NCBI GenBank assembly: GCA_015711895.1 | Contig: JACVJH010000414.1 | Span: 1 to 5,438 of the forward strand | Reading direction: 5' to 3' | DNA from: Candidatus Solincola tengchongensis | GTDB taxonomy: Bacteria > Actinomycetota > Geothermincolia > Geothermincolales > RBG-13-55-18 | Length of the DNA: 5,438 nt | Shown here: positions 1-5,420 of the stretch, piece after piece | Layout: each line of letters begins with the position of its first letter | How positions within the stretch are numbered: the stretch's first letter is position 1 | Program-made: the position numbers and the translations under genes | The notes under the pieces: generated by a model | What the model saw: only the letters and a program-made list of their open reading frames with translations | Databases searched by the model: none | Told to the model about the DNA's origin: nothing

Positions 1-1
1 G

Positions 2-112
2 AGGGACGAGCTGGCCGAGCGCCTGGAGGCCCTGGAGAGGGAGGAGCTGCTGGACCGGCAGCTTCGGGAGCTGAAGCAGCGGCTGGGGAGGATTGGTGGG
101 CAGAGGGGGTAG
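2..112 (+). CDS. C-terminal end of an unidentified protein with a charged coiled-coil tail (partial)
   Basis: The reading frame beginning at base 2 is open from the window edge to a TAG at 110-112, giving 36 residues of a gene whose start lies outside the window. The visible tail is rich in Glu, Leu and Arg, with leucines spaced in a heptad-like way (stretches such as LAERLEALEREELLDRQL), and ends in a short basic Gly-rich tip. This looks like the end of an amphipathic helix or coiled coil. No family can be named from this fragment. It lies 167 bp upstream of the PspA-like ORF on the same strand, so it could be a partner of a phage-shock-type membrane stress locus, but that rests on position only. 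The other two frames read less like protein, and helix-like composition can arise by chance in GC-rich DNA. Confidence 0.55.
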   Translation, partial: RDELAERLEALEREELLDRQLRELKQRLGRIGGQRG

Positions 113-279
113 GGTGGCTAGGCAGGGCCAGCGGTTGGCGTCGCGGGAAGCGGGCAACAGGGCGCGGCGCATGGCGGCGTGGTTGTCCCAAGGTGGCGCC
201 GCACGATCGGTCTCGGAACGCCCGGGCGAATAGGCATGGTATCCAAGTGCAGTCGGCGCAGTAAAGAAAGGAGACGGAA
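113..279. other. Intergenic region upstream of the PspA-like gene
   Basis: This 167-bp gap holds no convincing gene; a 20-codon ATG frame at 171-233 has no ribosome binding site. There is one 7-bp inverted repeat, GCGGCGC at 164-170 and GCGCCGC at 196-202, with a 25-nt loop, which may be chance in such GC-rich DNA. No T-run terminator follows the upstream gene. A GGAAC at 215-219 lies about 18 bases before GGTATCC (238-244). This vaguely recalls an ECF-sigma promoter, which would suit an envelope-stress gene, but the match is too weak to call. A promoter for the downstream gene is likely somewhere here. Confidence 0.5.
267..273 (+). promoter_or_regulatory. Ribosome binding site of the PspA-BRCT gene
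   Basis: AAAGGAG lies 6 nt before a GTG codon at 280. This spacing and strength select GTG 280 as the start, and the resulting protein begins exactly where PspA family members usually begin. Confidence 0.8.
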
Positions 280-1047
280 GTGAGTCTACTGGAGAGAGTC
301 ACCACCCTGGTTCGGGCCAACATCAACGACCTGCTGGATCGCGCGGAAGACCCCGAGAAGATGATCAAGCAGTACATCCTGGACATGCAGAACCAGCTGA
401 TCCAGGTGAAGACCCAGGTTGCTGCGGCCATCGCCGACGAGCAGAAGCTCTACCAGCGGTACCTGCAGAACCAGGACCTGGCGGACGAGTGGCAGAAGAA
501 GGCCGAGCTGGCGGTGACAAAGGGTGAGGACGAGCTGGCCAAGCAGGCCCTGCAGCGGCGGAACAGCTACCAGTCCACGGCCGACGGCTTCAAGGCGCAG
601 TACGAGGAGCAGAAGCAGCAGGTGGAGATCCTGAAGAGCGCGCTGGAGAAGCTCGAGGCGAAGATCGACGAGGCGGAGCGGAAGAAGGACCTGCTGATCG
701 CCCGCAGCCGGAGGGCGGAGGCGGAGCAGAAGATCCACGAGACCATGGCGGGGATTGGGAAGGCTGGCGCGCTGGAGGGGTTCGAGCGGATGGAGGAGAA
801 GGTGGAGGAGGGGCCGCGGCCCCTGGAAGGATTGACCTTCGTGCTCACCGGGGCTCTCTCCTCCATGACCCGGGAGGAAGCACGGGAAGCCATCGAGGAG
901 AGAGGGGGAAGGGTGAGCTCCAGCGTGAGCCGCAGGACGGACTACGTGGTGGCCGGCACCGACCCGGGCAGCAAGTACGATAAGGCCCGCGAGCTCGGGG
1001 TGAGGATAATCGGCGAGGAGGAGTTCTTGGCCCTCCTTCGGGAGTAG
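280..1047 (+). CDS. PspA/Vipp1 (IM30)-type protein fused in frame to a LigA-type BRCT domain
   Basis: This single 255-residue ORF has two unrelated parts. Residues 1-177 match the PspA/IM30 family: an amphipathic N-terminal helix (SLLERVTTLVRANINDLLD), the conserved EDPEKMI turn at about residues 23-29, a long coiled-coil hairpin with the conserved EWQKKAELA and EDELAKQAL patterns (about 30-145), and the start of the next helix (GFERMEEKVEE, 167-177). PspA proteins are usually about 220-230 residues, so the last helix that normally completes the ESCRT-III-like fold is missing. Residues 182-255 are a BRCT domain closely resembling the C-terminus of NAD-dependent DNA ligase: LTFVLTGALS (185-194), the Gly-Gly at 209-210, VSRRTDYVVAG (216-226), GSKYDKARELG (230-240) and a final EEEFLALL helix. 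PspA family proteins polymerise on stressed inner membranes, whereas LigA BRCT domains contact DNA. The frame is uninterrupted and the start is well supported, but whether the fusion exists in the organism is uncertain: the BRCT half lies where ligA would normally end, just before gatC, and the junction is a 16-bp palindrome. A combined function should not be assumed. Confidence 0.8.
   Translation: MSLLERVTTLVRANINDLLDRAEDPEKMIKQYILDMQNQLIQVKTQVAAAIADEQKLYQRYLQNQDLADEWQKKAELAVTKGEDELAKQALQRRNSYQSTADGFKAQYEEQKQQVEILKSALEKLEAKIDEAERKKDLLIARSRRAEAEQKIHETMAGIGKAGALEGFERMEEKVEEGPRPLEGLTFVLTGALSSMTREEAREAIEERGGRVSSSVSRRTDYVVAGTDPGSKYDKARELGVRIIGEEEFLALLRE
809..824. repeat. Perfect 16-bp palindrome at the PspA/BRCT junction
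   Basis: AGGGGCCGCGGCCCCT is identical to its reverse complement; flanking bases 808 and 825 do not extend it. All but the two outer bases are G or C. It encodes the segment from Glu177 to Leu182, exactly between the PspA helix and the first BRCT strand. It could be a chance result of GC-rich Gly-Pro-Arg-Pro linker codons, a deletion endpoint or a site of assembly failure. Confidence 0.85.
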
Positions 1048-1141
1048 TCGCGCGGATGGCTGGGGTATATCATGGGACGGGGAGCGGGAAGCCCCTTCTT
1101 TTAAGGGAACGTAGGCGGTAAGGAGAACGGAGGGCAAGTGG
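1048..1141 (+). promoter_or_regulatory. Short spacer before gatC with a small hairpin and ribosome binding site
   Basis: This 94-bp gap has a weak hairpin, CCCTT (1093-1097) with AAGGG (1103-1107) around a CTTTT loop; the T-run is in the loop rather than after the stem, so it is not a standard terminator. Two purine-rich sites follow, AGGAG at 1121-1125 and GGAGGG at 1129-1134. The second lies 7 nt before the gatC ATG and is the likely ribosome binding site. The gap could hold a promoter for the gat genes, but none is clear. Confidence 0.45.
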
Positions 1142-1423
1142 ATGATCACGGAAAGGGACGTGGAATACGTGGCTTGGCTGGCCCGCCTGGAGCTGACCGC
1201 CGAGGAGAAGGAACGGTTCGCCAGGCAGCTCGGGCAGGTGCTGGAGCACGCGGAGAAGATAAAATCGCTTGACACCTCGGACGTAGAGCCCACCTCCCAC
1301 GTGGTCCCCCTGCGCAACGTCATGCGGGAGGACGTCGTGGAGCCGGGGCTGACGCAGGAGGAGGCCCTCTCCAACGCTCCCCGTCGCCAAGGAGGGTACT
1401 TCGCCGTGCCCAGGATCATCTGA
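1142..1423 (+). CDS. gatC: Aspartyl/glutamyl-tRNA amidotransferase subunit C
   Basis: This 93-residue protein is the small subunit of the GatCAB complex, which converts Glu-tRNA(Gln) to Gln-tRNA(Gln) and Asp-tRNA(Asn) to Asn-tRNA(Asn) in the cytoplasm. GatC wraps around GatA and reaches GatB, stabilising the complex; it has no catalytic site. Length and pattern fit the family: an N-terminal helix reading VEYVAWLARLELTAEE (residues 7-22), a second helix with LGQVLEHAEKIKSLDT, then the extended stretch with VEPTSHVVPLRNVMREDV (48-65) and the C-terminal NAPRRQGGYFAVPRII, matching the usual ending in which a conserved tail finishes with a V-P-[RK]-hydrophobic motif. ATG 1142 is chosen because GGAGGG lies 7 nt upstream and the protein then starts as other GatC proteins do. 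A membrane-protein gene follows after one base, so the two are probably co-transcribed. Confidence 0.96.
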   Translation: MITERDVEYVAWLARLELTAEEKERFARQLGQVLEHAEKIKSLDTSDVEPTSHVVPLRNVMREDVVEPGLTQEEALSNAPRRQGGYFAVPRII

Positions 1424-1424
1424 G

Positions 1425-2135
1425 GTGGTGGAGAGGCCGGTGAGCCCCATCCTGCTCCTCGCCACCGCCGTGGTCCTGGCGGGAATCGCAGTCTGGTTCC
1501 GCATCCGGAGTGGAATCAAGGGGGAGACCGGTCTCTGGTTCCTCCTCTGGCTCCTGGCCGCCGCCCTGTCCGCGATATCCTCCGCCGTCTCCTGGTGGGT
1601 GGAGGACCGGACGGTCAGCCTGTCGTTCTCTCAGGCCACCTCGGTGCTGGTGCTTTCGAGCTCCTTCTTCGTCTTCCTCTTCGCGCGTTCCTTCAGCCGG
1701 AACGTGGATTACAGGGCCTATTTCTGGTCCCTCCCCCTGCAGCTGTCCGCGGCCGCCGTGCTGGCCAACGGGGAGGACATGCTCTGCCGGAGGAGCAAGG
1801 CGTGGATCCCGGACAACTCCTCTCCGGCGACATGGATCGTGGCCGCCGCGCTCCTCCTCTATTCCCTTCTGGCCATCTATCACATCGCCGCCCTCCTGAG
1901 GGAACTGCGCCGTGAGGGCCACCGCCGGGAGACCCAGAGGATGGGTATCATACTGGCCGCGCTGCTCATCCTCTTCTACGCCAACGTCTTGGGGGGCGTG
2001 CTGGGGGCGCAGGGGTGGTGGGAAGCCCGTGTCCCGCTTGTGGAGCTGGCCAGCCTCGTGGGTGCCCTGGTACTGGCCTGGGGGGTGGCGGGTAGGTGGT
2101 GGGGCCGGGAGGACCTCGGCCGAGAAGCGGGATAG
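1425..2135 (+). CDS. Predicted seven-transmembrane protein of unknown function inside the gat operon
   Basis: This 236-residue hydrophobic protein is not a known part of the amidotransferase. Seven membrane helices can be picked out by eye: about residues 8-26, 37-58, 72-90, 98-115, 135-157, 173-195 and 203-226. Basic or charged loops lie after helix 1 (RIRSGIKGE), after helix 3 (RSFSRNVDYR) and between helices 5 and 6 (RELRREGHRRETQRM), which by the positive-inside rule places the N-terminus outside and these loops in the cytoplasm. The layout, including the R-rich loop followed by a helix ending in LILFYANVLG, resembles the 7TM sensor region found at the N-terminus of some histidine kinases and diguanylate cyclases. 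Here no kinase, GGDEF or other output domain follows; the protein stops 10 residues after the last helix. Family membership is a tentative guess. The GTG at 1425 (or 1428) is taken as start: it lies one base after the gatC stop, with a weak AGGA at 1412-1415, suggesting translational coupling. GTG 1440 is also in frame but has its purine-rich site too close. Confidence 0.75.
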   Translation: MVERPVSPILLLATAVVLAGIAVWFRIRSGIKGETGLWFLLWLLAAALSAISSAVSWWVEDRTVSLSFSQATSVLVLSSSFFVFLFARSFSRNVDYRAYFWSLPLQLSAAAVLANGEDMLCRRSKAWIPDNSSPATWIVAAALLLYSLLAIYHIAALLRELRREGHRRETQRMGIILAALLILFYANVLGGVLGAQGWWEARVPLVELASLVGALVLAWGVAGRWWGREDLGREAG

Positions 2136-2162
2136 GAGGGAAGGGCCGTGGGGGGAACCACA

Positions 2163-2188
2163 GGAGCGGCGCGTCCATCCGCCGCTCC
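2163..2188 (+). repeat. Hairpin 1 in the gatA leader (9-bp perfect stem)
   Basis: GGAGCGGCG (2163-2171) pairs perfectly with CGCCGCTCC (2180-2188) around an 8-nt loop, CGTCCATC. The stem is mostly G-C and should be stable in RNA. It starts 27 bases after the stop of the membrane-protein gene. It is followed by purines, not by a T-run, so it may be a processing or stabilising structure, or a terminator of non-standard form. Function is unknown. Confidence 0.6.
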
Positions 2189-2192
2189 GAGG

Positions 2193-2221
2193 AGAGCGCG
2201 GAATCGGGTGGGAAGCGCTCT
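2193..2221 (+). repeat. Hairpin 2 in the gatA leader (7-bp perfect stem)
   Basis: AGAGCGC (2193-2199) pairs with GCGCTCT (2215-2221) around a 15-nt loop. It begins 5 bases after hairpin 1. The loop contains GGGTGGGA, which recalls part of the T-box core, but the rest of that core does not match. It is weaker than hairpin 1 and could be chance in GC-rich DNA. Confidence 0.4.
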
Positions 2222-2262
2222 GGCCACAGGATACGTTTACGGGTTCCATGACGCGTGAGAAC

Positions 2263-2268
2263 GGAGGT
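2263..2268 (+). promoter_or_regulatory. Ribosome binding site of gatA
   Basis: GGAGGT lies 10 nt before ATG 2279. It supports that start over the ATG at 2248, which is in a different frame. Confidence 0.75.
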
Positions 2269-2278
2269 CGCGGAATAG

Positions 2279-3748
2279 ATGGGAGAGCTGTACGAAGCCC
2301 GGGCCTGGGAGCTGAGGGAGATGCTCCGACGCAGGGAGGTCTCCGCCGTGGAGATCCTCCGCGCGGTGCGGGAACGGGTTCGGGAAGTGGAGGAGCGCGT
2401 GCGTTCCTACATCACGCTGACCCTCGACGAGGCGGAGAGGGCGGCTCTGGAGGCGGATGCCGCCCTTGCCGAGGGACGGGATCCGGGCCCGGCGGCTGGG
2501 ATACCCATGGCGGTTAAGGACGTGCTCTGCACGCGGGGCATACTCACCACCTGCGGGTCGCGCATCCTGGAGAACTACGTCCCGGTTTATGACGCCACGG
2601 TCATCGGCCGTCTGCGCCGTGACGGCCTCACCATGGTGGGCAAGGCGAACATGGACGAGTTCGCCATGGGTTCCTCCACGGAGAACTCCGCCTTCGGCCC
2701 CACCCGCAACCCCTGGGACCTGGAGAGGGTGCCCGGCGGTTCCAGCGGCGGATCGGCGGCGGCAGTGGCCGCCGGGGAGGCCATCTGGGCCCTGGGCTCG
2801 GATACCGGCGGCTCCATCCGCCAGCCGGCCTCCTTCTGCGGGCTGGTGGGGCTGAAGCCGACCTACGGGTTGGTATCCAGATTCGGGCTAGTGGCCTTCG
2901 CTTCCTCCCTGGACCAGGTAGGGCCCATAACCCGTGACGTGCGGGACTGCGCGTTGCTCCTCTCCCTCATCGCCGGGCACGACCCGCGGGACTCCACCTC
3001 CCTGCAAGTGGAGGTCCCCGATTACCTCAAGGCCATGGAGGGAGGCATCGAGGGAATGCGGGTCGGGGTGCCCAGAGAGCTCATGCAGGAGGGCCTCACG
3101 CCGGGAGTGAGGGAATGCATGGAGCGCTGCCTGGCCATCTTCCAGGAACTGGGAGCGGAGGTGGAGGAGGCCGGGCTGCCTCACCTGGACTACGCTCTGA
3201 GCGCCTATTACATCATCGCTCCCGCCGAGGCCAGTTCCAACCTGGCGCGTTACGACGGGGTGCGCTACGGGCTGAGGGTCGAAGGGGAGGACATGTTGGA
3301 GATGTACGGAAAGACCCGGGCCCGGGGCTTCGGGGCCGAGGTGAAGAGGCGCATCATGCTGGGGACCTACGCCCTTTCCGCAGGGTATTACGAGGCCTAT
3401 TACGGACAGGCCCAGAAGGTGCGTACCCTCATCCTGGGGGATTTCCGGAAGGCCTTCGAGCGCTACGACGTCCTGGTTAGCCCCACCTCGCCCACGCCGG
3501 CCTTCCGGCTGGGGGAGAAGGTGGAGGACCCGCTGGCCATGTACCTCTCCGACGTGTGCACCATACCGGTGAACCTGGCGGGCATCCCCGCGGTGAGCAT
3601 CCCCTGCGGCCTGGAGGACGGGCTGCCCGTGGGCCTGCAGATAATGGGCAAGGTGCTGGACGAGGCCACCCTGCTCCGCGTGGCTCGGGCCATGGAGGAG
3701 GCCATAGGTTTCCGGGAGAGGCCCCCGGCGGGAAGGGGGGTGGGGTGA
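2279..3748 (+). CDS. gatA: Aspartyl/glutamyl-tRNA amidotransferase subunit A (glutaminase)
   Basis: This 489-residue amidase-signature enzyme is the subunit of GatCAB that hydrolyses glutamine and sends the ammonia through the complex to GatB. Length is normal for the family (about 485). The catalytic Ser-cisSer-Lys triad is intact: Lys80 in GIPMAVKDVL, Ser155 in the PGGSSGGSAAAVAAG block (152-166), and the nucleophile Ser179 in GSDTGGSIRQPA (173-184). These correspond, with a shift of one, to the Lys79, Ser154 and Ser178 reported for the Staphylococcus aureus enzyme. Other family blocks are present, including NMDEFAMGSSTENSAFGPTRNPW (124-146) and GLKPTYGLVSRFGLVAFASS (191-210). The C-terminal half carries the expected cap and hydrophobic core, with SPTSPTPAF and NLAGIPAVSIPCG blocks. 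The start is fixed by GGAGGT upstream. The TGA stop overlaps the gatB ATG by one base, so A and B are translationally coupled, which suits subunits needed in equal amounts. Confidence 0.98.
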   Translation: MGELYEARAWELREMLRRREVSAVEILRAVRERVREVEERVRSYITLTLDEAERAALEADAALAEGRDPGPAAGIPMAVKDVLCTRGILTTCGSRILENYVPVYDATVIGRLRRDGLTMVGKANMDEFAMGSSTENSAFGPTRNPWDLERVPGGSSGGSAAAVAAGEAIWALGSDTGGSIRQPASFCGLVGLKPTYGLVSRFGLVAFASSLDQVGPITRDVRDCALLLSLIAGHDPRDSTSLQVEVPDYLKAMEGGIEGMRVGVPRELMQEGLTPGVRECMERCLAIFQELGAEVEEAGLPHLDYALSAYYIIAPAEASSNLARYDGVRYGLRVEGEDMLEMYGKTRARGFGAEVKRRIMLGTYALSAGYYEAYYGQAQKVRTLILGDFRKAFERYDVLVSPTSPTPAFRLGEKVEDPLAMYLSDVCTIPVNLAGIPAVSIPCGLEDGLPVGLQIMGKVLDEATLLRVARAMEEAIGFRERPPAGRGVG

Positions 3749-5205
3749 TGGGCGGATACGAGGCGGTCATCGGCCTGGAGATCCACGCCGAGCTGAAGAC
3801 GCGCTCCAAGATGTTCTGCTCCTGCGACGCCTCCTTCGGCGGGGAACCCAACACCAAGACCTGCCCGGTGTGCCTCGGCCTTCCGGGCGTCCTGCCGGTG
3901 CTCAACCGGAGGGCGGTGGAACTGGCCGTGCGCCTGGCCCTGGCCCTCAACTGCCGGATAGCCGAGAGGTGCATCTTTCACCGCAAGAATTACTTCTATC
4001 CCGACATGCCCAAGAATTACCAGATATCCCAGTACGACCTTCCCCTGGGCGTCGGCGGGTACCTGGACCTGGAGACGGAGGAGGGGGCCTTCCGGGTGGG
4101 GATCACCCGGGTGCACATGGAGGAGGATACCGGGAAGACGGTGCACGCCAGCGAGAGCGGCCGTATCCACGGCTCGGAGTACAGCCTGGAGGACTTCAAC
4201 CGCGCCGGGGTGCCCCTTTTGGAGATCGTCACTGAGCCGGACATCCGCACCCCGGAGCAGGCCCGCCTCTTCATGCAGGAGCTGAAGAGCATCATGGAAC
4301 ACCTCGAGGTATCCGACTGCAAGATGGAGGAAGGGAGCCTGCGCTGCGACGCCAACGTCTCCCTCCGGCCCAGGGGCTCCTCAGAGCTGGGGGTCAAGAC
4401 GGAGATAAAGAACATGAATTCCTTCCGCGCCCTCTACCGGGCCCTGGACTACGAGATAGCGCGGCAGAGGGAGGTACTGGAAACCGGAGGGGAGATAGTC
4501 CAGGAAACCCGCCACTGGGACGCGGACGCCAACGTGACCACTCCCCTGCGCACCAAGGAGTACGCCTACGACTACCGCTACTTCCCGGAACCCGACCTCG
4601 TGCCCCTCGAGCTGGACCGGAGCTTCATCGAGGAGGTCCGGTCGTCCCTCCCGGAGCTGCCGGCGGAGAGGAGGCGGCGTTTTAGGGAGGAATACGGGCT
4701 GCCCGCCCACGACGCCGTCCTGCTCCCCTCCTCCAAGGCCATGGGGGATTACTTCGAGGCCGCCGTGGCCGCCGGTGCGCCGCCCAAGGCGGTGAGCAAC
4801 TGGATGATGGGGGAGATCTCCGCTTTCCTCAACGCGAGGGGGCTGGAGGTGAACGACCTCAAGGTGACCCCGCAGCGGCTGGCGGAACTGGTCGCCCTGG
4901 TGGAGAAGGGCACGGTGAGCGTGACCATGGCCAAGGCGGTGCTGGAGGAGATGCTGGAGAGCGGCCGTCCTCCCCTGGAAGTGGTGGAGGAGAGGGGCAT
5001 GGCCCAGATAAGCGACCGCGGGGAACTGGAACGCCTGGTGGAGGAGGTGCTGGAAGAAAATCCCAAGGTGGTCGAGGATTACCGGAAGGGCAAAGGGAAG
5101 GCCCTGGGATTCCTGGTGGGGCAGGTCATGCGCCGGACGGGGGGGCGGGCCAACCCGCAACTGGTGAACGAGATACTGGCCGCCAGGCTCAACGAGGGAG
5201 GTTGA
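3748..5205 (+). CDS. gatB: Aspartyl/glutamyl-tRNA amidotransferase subunit B
   Basis: This 485-residue protein is the tRNA-binding kinase/transamidase subunit of GatCAB: it activates the side-chain carboxylate of the misacylated tRNA with ATP and transfers the ammonia supplied by GatA. Residues 1 to about 290 form the catalytic cradle, beginning EAVIGLEIHAEL (5-16). Visible are a zinc-type CxC...CPVC set (Cys24, Cys26, Cys39, Cys42), the HMEEDTGK motif with Glu125, and the GatB signature DFNRAGVPLLEIVTEPD (149-165). A helical domain follows, then the YqeY-like tail (about 335-485), whose end carries KALGFLVGQVMRRTGGRANP (451-470) as in typical GatB. The frame is open upstream to 3556, but ATG 3748 is the right start: AAGGGGGG at 3733-3740 lies 7 nt before it and the protein then aligns with normal GatB N-termini. 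The whole gene appears intact, and TGA at 5203-5205 ends it at the usual length. Confidence 0.98.
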   Translation: MGGYEAVIGLEIHAELKTRSKMFCSCDASFGGEPNTKTCPVCLGLPGVLPVLNRRAVELAVRLALALNCRIAERCIFHRKNYFYPDMPKNYQISQYDLPLGVGGYLDLETEEGAFRVGITRVHMEEDTGKTVHASESGRIHGSEYSLEDFNRAGVPLLEIVTEPDIRTPEQARLFMQELKSIMEHLEVSDCKMEEGSLRCDANVSLRPRGSSELGVKTEIKNMNSFRALYRALDYEIARQREVLETGGEIVQETRHWDADANVTTPLRTKEYAYDYRYFPEPDLVPLELDRSFIEEVRSSLPELPAERRRRFREEYGLPAHDAVLLPSSKAMGDYFEAAVAAGAPPKAVSNWMMGEISAFLNARGLEVNDLKVTPQRLAELVALVEKGTVSVTMAKAVLEEMLESGRPPLEVVEERGMAQISDRGELERLVEEVLEENPKVVEDYRKGKGKALGFLVGQVMRRTGGRANPQLVNEILAARLNEGG

Positions 5206-5420
5206 CCGGCAGCACGGCGGCACATACGGAAGCGGGACGACCTGTCGCACGATGCCGTGTTACCCGGGGACCGCGTTCCATGCGGCGGTAGGTAAGCCCG
5301 CACATGTACGGAGCGGTAGAGAGGGCTCCCTCCCCCGGAAGGTCTCGGCAAGGGGGGATCGGGATCCGAGGTTGGTGAGGATGGTGAACACACCCCCCGG
5401 TAAGCGGAGGAGAGGGGGGA
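5206..5420. other. Intergenic region downstream of gatB
   Basis: I see no convincing gene in these 215 bp. Several short inverted repeats occur, such as CACGGC (5213-5218) with GCCGTG (5254-5259) and GGAGC (5310-5314) with GCTCC (5325-5329), but none has a following T-run, so no intrinsic terminator for the gat operon can be called. No tRNA T-loop or other RNA gene signature was recognised. An imperfect direct repeat is listed separately. The right end becomes purine-rich and resembles a ribosome binding site for a following gene. Confidence 0.5.
5220..5316 (+). repeat. Imperfect direct repeat downstream of gatB, two copies 80 bp apart
   Basis: GCACATACGGAAGCGG (5220-5235) recurs as GCACATGTACGGAGCGG (5300-5316): the copies share GCACAT, ACGG and AGCGG and differ by a 2-base insertion and a 1-base deletion. 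Only two copies are seen. This may be a degenerate protein-binding site or coincidence. Confidence 0.3.

Larger units (their letters stand above)
2136..2278 (+). promoter_or_regulatory. Leader between the membrane-protein gene and gatA
   Basis: This 143-bp gap is long for the interior of an operon whose other junctions are 1 bp or overlapping. It contains two adjacent hairpins, listed separately, then a slightly AT-richer stretch (2228-2245) and the gatA ribosome binding site. No T-run follows either hairpin, so neither is a classical intrinsic terminator. An internal promoter for gatA-gatB is possible, but I cannot identify -35 and -10 boxes. Confidence 0.4.

Noticed and set aside
215..244. 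Possible ECF-sigma promoter GGAAC with GGTATCC about 18 bases later, upstream of the PspA-like gene
   Set aside because: Spacing and the -10 part fit poorly with known ECF consensus sequences; without transcription start data it is not distinguishable from background.
1093..1107. CCCTT/AAGGG hairpin between the PspA-BRCT gene and gatC as a terminator
   Set aside because: The stem is only 5 bp and the T-run lies in the loop, not after the stem, so it is unlikely to stop transcription.
286..1419. Long open frame on the minus strand (377 codons) across the PspA-BRCT gene and gatC
   Set aside because: It runs antisense to two well-supported genes, has low-complexity Leu/His/Pro/Arg composition typical of the reverse strand of GC-rich coding DNA, and shows no recognisable domain.
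2201..2220. T-box riboswitch core-like string GGGTGGGA followed by AGCGC upstream of gatA
   Set aside because: Only the first part resembles the T-box core AGGGTGGNACCGCG. The following bases do not fit, the leader is too short for a full T-box, and there is no terminator T-run. A covariance-model search (T-box family) would settle it; a significant hit would reverse this.
3556..3747. Upstream in-frame extension of gatB by 64 codons
   Set aside because: It lies entirely inside gatA, its translation is low-complexity Gly/Arg/Pro, and the ATG at 3748 has a good ribosome binding site and matches normal GatB N-termini.
5284..5300. GGCGGTAGGTAAGCCCG, reminiscent of the GGTAGGTAGC segment of c-di-GMP-I (GEMM) riboswitches
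   Set aside because: The obligatory upstream GEMM core with CAAAGCC is absent and the paired helices cannot be drawn, so the similarity is a short coincidence.
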